This document shows, one piece after another, positions 26,191 through 33,514 of a stretch of 33,514 bases of DNA (position 1 is its first letter; every line of letters starts with the position of its first letter). The translations under genes were made by a program, and so were the position numbers. The notes under the pieces were generated by a model that saw only the letters and a list, made by a program, of their open reading frames with translations, searched no databases and was not told the origin of the DNA. Origin of the DNA: Nocardia abscessus NBRC 100374 (GTDB lineage: Bacteria; Actinomycetota; Actinomycetes; Mycobacteriales; Mycobacteriaceae). The stretch covers positions 1-33,514 of the forward strand of contig NZ_BAFP01000093.1 in NCBI RefSeq assembly GCF_000308455.1, read 5' to 3'.

Positions 26191-26736
26191 ATGTCCGAGG
26201 AACTGGACGACATCGGCCGGGAAACCGCGGCCATGATGAGGACAATGTTGCAGCTTGCGACGCTCGTCGCCTTGCGGACCCGCGAGCGTGGTCAGAAGGA
26301 AGCCGAAGCGCGCGCCAAGCTCACCGAGGCCCGCATCAAAGAGGCCAAGGAATTGCAGATCCGCGAAGCTCGCGACGCGAAAGCCAAGGATCCGCGCAAC
26401 ACCGAGCTGGCCCGGCTGATCGAGAAGCCGATCGCGGAAAAGGGTGTGTCCCTGGAGAAGGACCGCTTCTCCGCGCAGGCCGAGGCGTCCCGGATGGCCG
26501 CCAACGCCGCCACCAAACCGGTGATGCAATACGATTCGCCGGAACGCCGGATGGCAATCGCGGCCCACCTCGCGAAAATGGGTGTGGCGCCGGAGCTTGC
26601 CGCAGTGCGGATGCTGATCGAAGTGGGGCAGGCACAACCACCGGTCGAGGCGGTACGCAGTCGCCCAGGCGAGAGCCCGTCGGTCACCAGGGCAGGACGG
26701 GAACAGGAATCCCGCGGCCTGGAACGAACGCGGTAG
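26191..26736 (+). CDS. Small charged helical protein, unknown function
   Basis: 181 aa. Residues about 10-30 are mildly hydrophobic (MMRTMLQLATLVALRT), followed by a strongly charged helical stretch (KEAEARAKLTEARIKEAKELQIREARDAKAK) that could form a coiled coil, and a polar C-terminus. The segment SPERRMAIAAHLAKMGVAPELAAVRMLIEVGQA looks like a small helical domain. No signal peptide. ATG 26191 is preceded by GGGGAGCAGCC, a good ribosome site. It converges on the DUF4913 end of the type IV cluster, and similar small charged proteins are common beside actinobacterial conjugation genes. I do not recognise a named family. Confidence 0.78.
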   Translation: MSEELDDIGRETAAMMRTMLQLATLVALRTRERGQKEAEARAKLTEARIKEAKELQIREARDAKAKDPRNTELARLIEKPIAEKGVSLEKDRFSAQAEASRMAANAATKPVMQYDSPERRMAIAAHLAKMGVAPELAAVRMLIEVGQAQPPVEAVRSRPGESPSVTRAGREQESRGLERTR

Positions 26737-26747
26737 CCGGAGACGAC

Positions 26748-26780
26748 CGAGTGCCCGCTGGATCATCCAGCCGGCACTCG
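26748..26780. terminator. Bidirectional hairpin between convergent genes
   Basis: CGAGTGCC and GGCACTCG form an 8-bp outer stem. A single C/C mismatch separates it from an inner 6-bp stem GCTGGA/TCCAGC with a 3-base loop. It lies between the ends of the charged-protein gene (26736) and the DUF4913 gene (26825). Confidence 0.75.
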
Positions 26781-26824
26781 TCCATGTGAACCCGGTCGAT
26801 GAGAATCGCCGCGGCACAGCGTCA

Positions 26825-27208
26825 TTACATAGGGAAGTTACCCATCGTAGGATCGCTGAACATGCCGTTCTGCGGCGCTTTCGTCGGCAGCGGGTGGAGC
26901 ATGTCTTTGTGACCGTTGCGCACGCTGCAATACTTGAACGGCCCCTTGGGATCGAACAGTTTCGCCATATGCGGATCGGCATGATCCAGGAACCAGATGC
27001 TCAGTCCAGTCGCCGCGTCCTGGCGATAGTGCTCCCAGGCCCGCCACAACGCGTCCAGCCGGGCGATCGCCTCCGCGTGCTGCCACCACTCCGGGCACCA
27101 CACGGTGTCGCTGAGGTCGGTGACCTGTCGCCGGTAGATCACGCTGAGATAGTTCTCGACGAATTCCACCACGTTCGCGTAGTTCATGTTCTGCTGCTGT
27201 TCGTTCAC
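26825..27208 (-). CDS. DUF4913 family protein
   Basis: 127 aa soluble protein. The DUF4913 features are visible: VVEFVENYLSVIYRRQVTD, then WCPEWWQHAEAIARLDALWRAWEHYR, followed by LSIWFLDHADPHMAKLFDPKGPFKYCS. Such proteins are repeatedly found beside actinobacterial conjugation/coupling-protein genes; their role is unknown. The GTG start at 27208 overlaps the stop of the coupling protein (GTGA), so it is translationally coupled to it and may act with it in substrate recognition or delivery. This is inference from context. It is the last gene of the minus-strand cluster before the bidirectional hairpin. Confidence 0.82.
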   Translation of the reverse strand: MNEQQQNMNYANVVEFVENYLSVIYRRQVTDLSDTVWCPEWWQHAEAIARLDALWRAWEHYRQDAATGLSIWFLDHADPHMAKLFDPKGPFKYCSVRNGHKDMLHPLPTKAPQNGMFSDPTMGNFPM

Positions 27209-29040
27209 AGGGGCCGAACCTCCTCGACCTGGCCATACTCCGGCGGTGGCGTCGACTTGTCCAGCGACGGCGAGCCGATCAGGTCCGTGATCTGCGTCTT
27301 GCGCTGCGGGTCGTGGTGCGAGATGGACTTCTTCACGTCGGCAGCGTACTCACCCTCCCACCACGGCACGGTGCGCAGGAGCACCGGCGGCGCACCGGAC
27401 GGGAACAGGATGGCCCGGCCGCGCGGCAGCGTCGCCAGGCCGTTGACCGAGAAGGTCTTGGACGAGCCCAGCGAGCGCGAATAGCTCTTGCCGCCTTTGG
27501 ATTCGGAGACAGACTGCGAAATCGCGTCGTACTCGCCGAGCACGTCCGAACGCTCCTGCAGGAACTTGGTGTCGTCCACACCGCTGCCGAGCACCTTGAT
27601 GTTCGCCGCCGACCACAACGCGTTCATGCCGCTCTCACCCCAGCAGCGCGCGCCCTGCGCCCAGGACTGCAGCACCGTCATCACCACGATGCCGCGCGAG
27701 CCGAAGTGGCTGTACTGCTTGGGCAGATCCTTCCAGCGCACCACGTTGGCGGCCTCGTCGAGCACGGCGAGCATCGGAATCGCCAGGCGGCCACCGGCCG
27801 ACTGCGAGGCCTTCCGCATCGCCACGTCCACCACGGCCTCGGTGAGCGCGCTCACCAAAGGCGCGGCCGACCCGCGGCCCTCCAGCGACAGGCTGTAGAG
27901 CGTTCCGTTGTTCTCCAGGAACTCCAGCTCGTCGAACTCCCTGCGGTCGCCGCCGCGGGTGATCCACGGGTGCACGTTCGACAGCTTCAGGCAGCGGATC
28001 ATCTTCTTGGCGGTGCCGAAGATGCCGCTGCGCGTCCGCGGGTCGGTGTTGTACTGCGAGGACAGACCCGAGGCCGTGTAGTGGTGGCGGGCGGCGCGCA
28101 GCAGCTCGATGGGTTCGGTGTCCTGCGGGTTGGTCACCCACTCCCACACCTGCACGATCGGCCTGCTGCCGTTGCGATCGCCCACCGCCGCGGCGAGGAA
28201 CAACCCGGCCAGCAGGTCCTCGGCTTCGGGATCGAAGAACGCGTCGGTCTTGGTGTCGCGGCCGTCGTCCCCGTCGGCGAAGTGGCCCGCCAACCGCGCC
28301 GCCCGCATTTCGCAGCCCTCTCGCTTGGCGTCCACCCAGGACAGCGGATCCCAGAACCAGGTCGGCTCCTCGCCCGCGACACCCTGCGGATCGAAGACGA
28401 AGGTGGGACTTCCTTTGGCCTCGCGGACGTCTCGGGTCGCGTCCACTACGTCGCGCTTGTTCGAGGTGGCCAGCACCGGACCGATCGCGCTGAGGATCGC
28501 CGGGATCACCCGGGAGGTCGACTTGCCTTGACGCGGCCCCCAGATATCCAGGTGCAGATCCTCGTACGAGCCGTAGAGCATCACACCATCGGCCACACCG
28601 ACGCCGATCGGCACGCCCGGGACATCGTTGTAACCGAGTTTCACGCCGAGCTGCTCGGCTTTCTCCCGGACGCCCGCCTCGGTGAGCATAGCGATCGCGC
28701 CGCCGTTGCCCATCACGTCGGCCTTGTCGTCGACCGGCAACCTGCCCTTGGACCGGCGCTTCTGTAATTCCTTGCGGATCACCAGGTAGGCGACCACGCT
28801 CAGGATCACCAGCAGTACGATCGCCGTCGCCGCGCCCGGCCACTGCAGCCTGCCCCGCGCCAGATCGGCCGCGATCGCGATCGGGTTGAACGGGACCTTC
28901 TGCGGACTGCCCGCGAGCAGATTGCCCAGATGCAGCGCGAGCCACAGGGTTCCGAAGATCGCGAAGCCGGCGTAGGTCAGTAGCAGGCTGACGTCGGGTC
29001 CGGGTACGGCCGGATCCGTCACCTTTTTCTTCTTCGCCAT
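27205..29040 (-). CDS. Type IV secretion coupling protein (VirD4/TraG-TraD type ATPase)
   Basis: 611 aa. Two N-terminal membrane segments (about 17-39 and 68-88) anchor a cytoplasmic ATPase. Walker A is WGPRQGKSTS (168-175), and Walker B is MLAVLDEAANV (Asp428, Glu429) just after the conserved hydrophobic strand. The C-terminal part has the TraM-recognition/TraG-like pattern (FGSRGIVVMTVLQSWAQGARCWG, NIKVLGSGVDDTKFLQ). Coupling proteins bring DNA or protein substrates to a type IV channel. ATG 29040 is preceded by AGGAGG at 5 bases. The stop overlaps the DUF4913 start. No relaxase is visible in the window, so whether DNA is the substrate is open. Confidence 0.9.
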   Translation of the reverse strand: MAKKKKVTDPAVPGPDVSLLLTYAGFAIFGTLWLALHLGNLLAGSPQKVPFNPIAIAADLARGRLQWPGAATAIVLLVILSVVAYLVIRKELQKRRSKGRLPVDDKADVMGNGGAIAMLTEAGVREKAEQLGVKLGYNDVPGVPIGVGVADGVMLYGSYEDLHLDIWGPRQGKSTSRVIPAILSAIGPVLATSNKRDVVDATRDVREAKGSPTFVFDPQGVAGEEPTWFWDPLSWVDAKREGCEMRAARLAGHFADGDDGRDTKTDAFFDPEAEDLLAGLFLAAAVGDRNGSRPIVQVWEWVTNPQDTEPIELLRAARHHYTASGLSSQYNTDPRTRSGIFGTAKKMIRCLKLSNVHPWITRGGDRREFDELEFLENNGTLYSLSLEGRGSAAPLVSALTEAVVDVAMRKASQSAGGRLAIPMLAVLDEAANVVRWKDLPKQYSHFGSRGIVVMTVLQSWAQGARCWGESGMNALWSAANIKVLGSGVDDTKFLQERSDVLGEYDAISQSVSESKGGKSYSRSLGSSKTFSVNGLATLPRGRAILFPSGAPPVLLRTVPWWEGEYAADVKKSISHHDPQRKTQITDLIGSPSLDKSTPPPEYGQVEEVRPL

Positions 29041-29082
29041 GTGTGCCTCCTGGGTCGGCCGTCCGGTACGGAAAGCGGGTGG

Positions 29083-29715
29083 TCAGCGGAACGCGTCGAG
29101 CCGCCAGCCGTCGGGCGTGCGCACCACGGTGGCGATCACCGTCGCGGGTGGCAACGGCTCCTTGCGCCCGTTCGGATAGACGACGGTCTGCTCGATCCCG
29201 ATCTTGAATTGCTGGACGTTCGGGTCGCTCAGGGCGGGGGCCTTCTCACCGGACGCGAAAGTGAACGCCTCCACCCGCGCCCCTTCCCTCGCCCAATCCG
29301 ACCATTGCAACGTCGACTTCGGCGTCTCCACCGCGGTCGGTGCCGCATCCAGCATACGAATCAGGCTGGGGCCGAGAAACTTCCGCGCCCGTGCCAGCGA
29401 AGCACCTTGGGCCTCGGTGGCGGGTTGCCAGCTGTAGATCTCCCGCAGCGCCGCGACCGCCACGCCGTCGGGCGTCACCGGGTCCGGGGCGGGCACGCCC
29501 TCCAGTAACCGGGGTGTGGACGTAGCGGGGTGCGCCGCATCGGATCCCGCGTCCGCGCGGTCCGCGCGGCCACAGGCCGCACTCAGCACCGCGGCGCTCA
29601 GCACCAGAATCACCACCAGTTTCGCGCGTGCACTTGCTCTGTCCATCCAGGCTAGCCGCACCCGGGGTGGTCGCGGCAGTCCCGCCGCCGCGTGTTCGGG
29701 CCCGTCGACGCTCAC
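29083..29715 (-). CDS. Small membrane-anchored NTF2-like candidate (VirB8-like role suggested)
   Basis: 210 aa from GTG 29715. A long basic leader is followed by one hydrophobic segment (KLVVILVLSAAVLSAACG). The cysteine at its end gives an imperfect lipobox (LSAAC), so a lipoprotein starting at the internal ATG (MDRASARAK) is an alternative. The soluble part has a helix-plus-sheet pattern (LREIYSWQP, LARARKFLGPSLIRML, VEAFTFASG, FKIGIEQTVVYPNGRK, VIATVVRTPDGWRLDAF) compatible with an NTF2/VirB8-type fold. This is inferred, not proven. The GTG start, with GGAGG upstream, overlaps the hydrolase stop (GTGA). Position before the coupling protein suits an inner-membrane channel component. Confidence 0.72.
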   Translation of the reverse strand: MSVDGPEHAAAGLPRPPRVRLAWMDRASARAKLVVILVLSAAVLSAACGRADRADAGSDAAHPATSTPRLLEGVPAPDPVTPDGVAVAALREIYSWQPATEAQGASLARARKFLGPSLIRMLDAAPTAVETPKSTLQWSDWAREGARVEAFTFASGEKAPALSDPNVQQFKIGIEQTVVYPNGRKEPLPPATVIATVVRTPDGWRLDAFR

Positions 29716-31376
29716 AGCACCCTCCTCGCCCGTGCGTCCCCTGGTACCGCGACTTCCGAAACACCGCCTCCGGACCGGGCATCCGCGCCCGGCACCGACT
29801 GGATCATCCGGCCGTTCCCGGCGTAGACGCCGACCTGCGCGGGTCCACGCGGACCGAACGAGCTGAACACCAGATCGCCCGGCTGCGCTCTGCTCATCGG
29901 CACTTCGGCACCCGCCTCCCACTGCTGTTCGGCCGTACGCGGCAGCGTCACCGTGCCGGAGGACGCCGCGAACACCGCCGCCGCGGTCAGACCCGGCCCG
30001 TCCAGTCCCCCGCCGCTCGGGCCCTGGGGCCCGCCACCGCCCCAGACATAGGGGGTGCCGAGCCACTCGTGCGCCGCTTCGACGATCTGGTCGCCGCTGG
30101 AACCCTGCCCGGGAGTGAACCGCCCGAGTGAACCCGGCGCTCGGTATTGCGCCTCCATCGCGAGGATATTGCGCACGTACGGCTGGGTCTCGGCGTAGTG
30201 GGCCGCGACCTGGTTCGGCATGCCGCCGGAGGCCAGCACGGCGCCTTCGCCCGCGTTGTACGCCGCCAGCGTCAGCGCGACGAGGTCGCCCTGCACCCTG
30301 CCCTCGGCCTGCCAGCGCTGGATCTTGTGCGCGATCGCGCACATGTACCGTGCCTGGCCGATGATCGCGTCCCCGTCGTCCCACACACTGGCCACACCGT
30401 TGCCGTCGGCGTCGATCACGTAGGGCTGACCGTCGTCGGGATTGATGCTCACGGCGGTGGTCGGCAGGAACTGCGCCAAGCCCTGGGCACCGGCGGGCGA
30501 GGTCGCGCCGCGGCGGAAACCGGACTCCTGCCTGCCCTGCGCGGCCAGCAGCGACGGCGTCACCTGCGGGCAGATCGAACCCGCACGGCGGTACCAGATC
30601 TCCAGTTCCTGCGGCACCTTGCCCGCGGCGAGCGCACCGCCCGCGGTGCCGAAGCCCAGGCTGCAACGCGGATCGCTGGAGTAAGCGCGCGCACCACCGA
30701 CGTCCGGGGTCGGCGCGCCGTCCAGCCACGGCAACGGGTCGATCTGGCGTCCGCCGGTGAACCGGCCGCCCGGGACGATCTCGAAATGCAGGTGCGGCCC
30801 GCTGGATTCACCGGCCGAGCCGACCGCGCCGATGTGCTGCCCCGCGGTCACCGTGTCGCCCGGCCGGACGAACACGCCCGAGTCCCACATGTGGCCGTAG
30901 ACCGCCGAATACGAACGGCCGTTGGTGTCCACCGAGTCGACGACGATCCAGTTGCCGAATCCCGAAGCCGGACCGGCGGCGACCACGCGGCCGTCGGACA
31001 CCGAGAAGATGGGGGTACCGTCGGACGCGGCCAAGTCGACGCCCCGGTGGGCGCCGCCGCGCGACCCGAAAGTGTCCGACACGGTGAAGGTTCCGGTGGC
31101 CATCGGCAGTGTGCGGCGCAACGGACCGACTCCCGCGGCGAGCGAGGGGGTGGCGGTCGCCGCCGGATTGGTCTGTGACGCACCGGAGGTGGCGGTCGTG
31201 GCGGCGCGCCGATCGCCCGGCGGGTACCCACCCAGCGGCGGAAGCGCCGACTGCGAGCCGAGGACGGATCCGCCCTCACAGGGGTCGTCCACGGCGGGCA
31301 TGACGATCACCAGCACGATGGTCACCAGGCCGAGCACCGCGCCCAGCGCCGTCCACAACGCCGATTTGCCGCTCAT
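29712..31376 (-). CDS. Trimodular peptidoglycan hydrolase (M23 + lytic transglycosylase + NlpC/P60-like) of the type IV cluster
   Basis: 554 aa with an N-terminal membrane anchor (about 9-28). Domain 1 is an M23 metallopeptidase (about 95-215): HxxxD His110/Asp114 and HLH His195/His197 are intact. Domain 2 is a soluble lytic transglycosylase (about 255-410): catalytic Glu284 in RQESGF, with AQGLAQFLP and LAAYNAGEGAV. Domain 3 has NlpC/P60 sequence (about 425-554, EWLGTPYVWGGGGPQGPSGGG), but the catalytic Cys is replaced (LDGPGL where FDCSGL is usual, Gly460) and the His of HVGIYxG is Gln514. It is thus probably a dead enzyme. Such hydrolases open the wall for conjugation apparatus. ATG 31376 has GGAG upstream. 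Confidence 0.9.
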   Translation of the reverse strand: MSGKSALWTALGAVLGLVTIVLVIVMPAVDDPCEGGSVLGSQSALPPLGGYPPGDRRAATTATSGASQTNPAATATPSLAAGVGPLRRTLPMATGTFTVSDTFGSRGGAHRGVDLAASDGTPIFSVSDGRVVAAGPASGFGNWIVVDSVDTNGRSYSAVYGHMWDSGVFVRPGDTVTAGQHIGAVGSAGESSGPHLHFEIVPGGRFTGGRQIDPLPWLDGAPTPDVGGARAYSSDPRCSLGFGTAGGALAAGKVPQELEIWYRRAGSICPQVTPSLLAAQGRQESGFRRGATSPAGAQGLAQFLPTTAVSINPDDGQPYVIDADGNGVASVWDDGDAIIGQARYMCAIAHKIQRWQAEGRVQGDLVALTLAAYNAGEGAVLASGGMPNQVAAHYAETQPYVRNILAMEAQYRAPGSLGRFTPGQGSSGDQIVEAAHEWLGTPYVWGGGGPQGPSGGGLDGPGLTAAAVFAASSGTVTLPRTAEQQWEAGAEVPMSRAQPGDLVFSSFGPRGPAQVGVYAGNGRMIQSVPGADARSGGGVSEVAVPGDARARRVL

Positions 31377-31413
31377 CGCCGCACTCCGGCATCGTGCCGC
31401 GCGCAGCCGTGGT

Positions 31414-31722
31414 TCACGTCCGGCGCCGGGCTTCGTTGAGGGTGTCGGCCAACGTGCGGTTCATCTCGGCGGCGGCCGCCAATTGCTGTTGCAGCAGCGC
31501 CACTTTGCGCCGCAGCGCGGTCGCGTCCATCCGCTCCAGACCGGGGCCTTCGGCCGCGCGCACCCAGTTCCGCACCGAGTTCGTGTGCACACCGATCTGT
31601 TCGGCGACCACACGGCAGGCCTCCGATTCACTGCGCAACTTGCCGGTCAGCGCGATGACCTGTTCGACCGCCGCCTGGCGCACCTCCGGAGAGACGCGAC
31701 GGTAGGACCGGTGCGGCATCAT
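31414..31722 (-). CDS. IS3-OrfA-like HTH protein embedded in the type IV cluster
   Basis: 102 aa. The N-terminal helix-turn-helix resembles IS3/IS911 OrfA transposase subunits: RRVSPEVRQAAVEQVIALTG, then ACRVVAEQIGVHTNSVRNWVRAAE. A leucine/alanine coiled coil follows (LRRKVALLQQQLAAAAEMNRTLADTLNEARRR). No OrfB, frameshift signal or terminal inverted repeats are seen, and the ATG shares four bases with the stop of the ATPase (ATGA). It therefore looks like a domesticated or cluster-borne DNA-binding protein instead of a live insertion sequence. It could regulate the cluster or tag DNA for transfer; either is inference. Confidence 0.78.
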   Translation of the reverse strand: MMPHRSYRRVSPEVRQAAVEQVIALTGKLRSESEACRVVAEQIGVHTNSVRNWVRAAEGPGLERMDATALRRKVALLQQQLAAAAEMNRTLADTLNEARRRT

Positions 31723-33514
31723 GCGGCACTCCCCGGTGAACCCGTCCCGCGCGAGGTGGATTCGGTGAACTCGCTGAACCGCTGGTTGGTGTCGTGGATC
31801 CCGCTTTCCTTCTCCGACAGCGTGAATTCCATGTGGAACGGGATGCCGGGCCTGCGGTCCTCACCGATCTTCAGCAGGAATTTACCGGTGCCGGGCGGGG
31901 ACGGCCGCTGCTGACCCGGCTTGAGCGCCTCGCCGGTCAGCGCTTGCGGCGCGGACCATCCGGTCACCATCTCCTCCTCGGCCGATGTGAACGGAACCGT
32001 GCTGTCCAGCCGTTTGATCTCCTCGGCCGGGAGCGCGCCGAAGATCTTGGCGCGCGCCCGCTCGAGGAAACCGAGCGCCTTCGCGATGGCGGCTTCCGAG
32101 CCGAGCGATTGCAGGTCCTTGATGGTGTGGCTGATCATGATCAGCGCGGTGGCGATGCCGCGCTGCAATCGGGTGAGCTCGTCGACGCGGTCGACCATGA
32201 AGTCACCGAGGCCGAGCACCTGCCACAGCTCGTCCATCACCACCTGGAAGTAGCGCTGCGGGCCGAGCTTCGCGTCGGCGAGCACGTGCGCGGCCTCGAC
32301 CGAGGCGAACCCGTCGGCCCAGCAGGCCAGCATGACCGCGGCCTTGAGCTTCTTGTCGCCGGTCGGGATGTGCGAGACGTCCATGCACACCGCGACCGCG
32401 CTGGTGTCGATCGGCACGGTGGTCTGGCCGTTGAAGACCGCGCCGAACGGCCCCTGGGTGAGCGCGCGCAGCGAGCGGCGCAGCCCCTTGATCGCTTCCT
32501 GGTACTCCGCGGGGTTGTCGGAACCCGCGTCCAGCATCAATTCCTCACCGCCGCCGACGATCACCTCGAGGAGGTTCTCCATGATCGGCGGCTTGTCCGG
32601 GGTGTAACCGCTGCCCGGCCGGTAGAGAATACGCAGAGCGGTGGAGATCAAGGTCTCCTCGTAGTCGCGGACCCGGTCGCCGCGCACCAGTTCGACCAGG
32701 CCCGCGATCAGCGTCACCTGCCTGGCCCGCAGGTCCTGCAACACCTGCAATTGCAGGGCCGGGAACTCTTCCAGGCGCGGAACGACCGCACCGAGCACGC
32801 CCGCCGCGAGCGGGTTGAGCTTGCCGTGCCCGTACCCCAGGTCGATCACCTGGCCGCCGACGAGCTCGACCATCTTCCGGTAGTCCGGTTTGACGTCGGC
32901 CAGGATCAGCGGTGTGATCCCCTGCGCGATGCCGCCCAGCACGATCCGGCGGACCAGCGAGGACTTGCCGAAACCGTTGAGGCCGAGCACGAACAGGCTG
33001 GGGGCGGTGATGAAACTGCCGCGCATGAACCAGTTCATCGGATCGAAGCAGACCGGCGCTCCGGTGTGCAGATGCGAACCGAGCGGCGTGCCGATCAGCG
33101 GCGCGCCCGCACCGACCGACCACGGCCACAGACCGGCGACCTGGGCGGTGGTGGCACGGTACTCGACCGGGCGGCCGACCACGTTCATCCGGCCGCCGCC
33201 CGCTCCCGCGTAGCCGCGGTCGGTGAGTTGCGCTGTGCTGCGGTCGAATCCGTCCTCGATCGTCTGCTCCGCGCGGGCCGCGTAGTTGCGGCGGCGGATG
33301 TCGTCGGTGCGGACCCGGAACTGCGCGAACGCCGCCCGCAGGCCGCTGCCCTCGCGGGCGATCATCTCCAGTTTGGCGCGGGTGGCGTCGTCGAGCAGTG
33401 GCGGGCCGGACTGCTTGCGCCGATCGGCTTTCGCCTTCGCGCGGCGGGCCGCCTTGTCCGTGTACGGCGTGCCCATGGCGCGGTCGGCGGTGTAGTCGAC
33501 CTTCGCGGGCCGCG
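31719..33514 (-). CDS. VirB4/TraC-like conjugal transfer ATPase, partial (5' end may lie beyond the window)
   Basis: The frame is open to the right edge; an internal ATG at 33476 has no ribosome site, so the true start is probably outside. From that ATG, 585 aa are visible: a basic N-terminus, a Gly/Ala-rich region, then the ATPase with Walker A GLNGFGKSS (165-173) and Walker B QVVMDELWQV (Asp415, Glu416). Conserved blocks such as ADVKPDYRKMVE and AVCMDVSHIPTGDKKLKA follow the pattern of VirB4/TraC motors. It would power pilus-like assembly or substrate transfer at the inner membrane. The C-terminus is coupled by a 4-base overlap to the HTH gene. Confidence 0.85.
   Translation of the reverse strand, partial: RPAKVDYTADRAMGTPYTDKAARRAKAKADRRKQSGPPLLDDATRAKLEMIAREGSGLRAAFAQFRVRTDDIRRRNYAARAEQTIEDGFDRSTAQLTDRGYAGAGGGRMNVVGRPVEYRATTAQVAGLWPWSVGAGAPLIGTPLGSHLHTGAPVCFDPMNWFMRGSFITAPSLFVLGLNGFGKSSLVRRIVLGGIAQGITPLILADVKPDYRKMVELVGGQVIDLGYGHGKLNPLAAGVLGAVVPRLEEFPALQLQVLQDLRARQVTLIAGLVELVRGDRVRDYEETLISTALRILYRPGSGYTPDKPPIMENLLEVIVGGGEELMLDAGSDNPAEYQEAIKGLRRSLRALTQGPFGAVFNGQTTVPIDTSAVAVCMDVSHIPTGDKKLKAAVMLACWADGFASVEAAHVLADAKLGPQRYFQVVMDELWQVLGLGDFMVDRVDELTRLQRGIATALIMISHTIKDLQSLGSEAAIAKALGFLERARAKIFGALPAEEIKRLDSTVPFTSAEEEMVTGWSAPQALTGEALKPGQQRPSPPGTGKFLLKIGEDRRPGIPFHMEFTLSEKESGIHDTNQRFSEFTESTSRGTGSPGSAA

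Noticed and set aside
25902..26234. 110-codon minus-strand open frame in the ppiB-downstream gap
   Set aside because: Ser/Arg/Trp-rich with no motif and overlaps the start region of the charged-protein gene; no ribosome site.
27313..28767. 484-codon plus-strand frame opposite the coupling protein
   Set aside because: His/Arg-rich antisense shadow; the minus-strand product has Walker motifs and membrane anchors.
29715..30729. N-terminal extension of the small anchored protein into the hydrolase gene
   Set aside because: The frame is open over the hydrolase coding region only as a shadow; GTG 29715 with GGAGG and a GTGA overlap marks the true start.
31414..31722. Live IS3 insertion sequence
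   Set aside because: No OrfB, no inverted terminal repeats or target duplication, and clean translational coupling with the ATPase.

Overview
The window is high-GC chromosomal DNA from a mycolic-acid actinomycete, most likely Nocardia or a close relative. Gene content and orientation follow the Mycobacterium tuberculosis stretch mltG-ruvX-alaS ... rarA-(Rv2560-like) ... aspS-(Rv2575-like) ... (Rv2578c-like) ... hisS ... ppiB. Insertions absent from that reference order are a type VII substrate pair, an epimerase, korAB, mdh and a type IV secretion-like cluster. The Mycobacterium comparison is from memory; no search was run.

Region 1 (1-12.4 kb) is mostly housekeeping. A minus-strand coupled unit runs alaS > ruvX > mltG (5' end only), with rarA behind alaS. 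A Tat-exported PhoD-type phosphatase, a small membrane protein, an APH-fold kinase, a proline-rich multi-pass membrane protein, a DUF389 membrane protein and an aspartyl-tRNA synthetase follow. The AspRS carries the residue typical of non-discriminating enzymes.

Region 2 (12.4-18.4 kb) holds a YpfJ-type zinc metallopeptidase, a small exported protein, and a translationally coupled pair of type VII (ESX/Esp) substrates. It continues with an epimerase preceded by two tandem KstR-consensus operators, and a radical SAM protein of the Rv2578c/SplB-like family preceded by a near-perfect actinobacterial LexA box.

Region 3 (18.5-25.8 kb) is central metabolism and translation: korA-korB (2-oxoglutarate:ferredoxin oxidoreductase), mdh, an unknown membrane protein, hisS and a membrane-anchored cyclophilin.

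Region 4 (26.2-33.5 kb) is a minus-strand type IV secretion/conjugation-like cluster. In transcription order it contains a VirB4/TraC-like ATPase (runs off the window), an IS3-OrfA-like HTH protein, a trimodular peptidoglycan hydrolase (M23 + lytic transglycosylase + NlpC/P60), a small anchored NTF2-like candidate, a VirD4/TraG-type coupling protein and a DUF4913 protein. A small charged protein converges on it from the other side. Genes are closely packed, several with 4-base overlaps. No relaxase, integrase, tRNA/att site or shift in composition is visible. The NlpC/P60 domain of the hydrolase has lost its catalytic Cys and His, so it looks like a structural or binding domain. This cluster is the most likely source of something undescribed.

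No rRNA, tRNA, CRISPR array or complete insertion sequence was found by eye.
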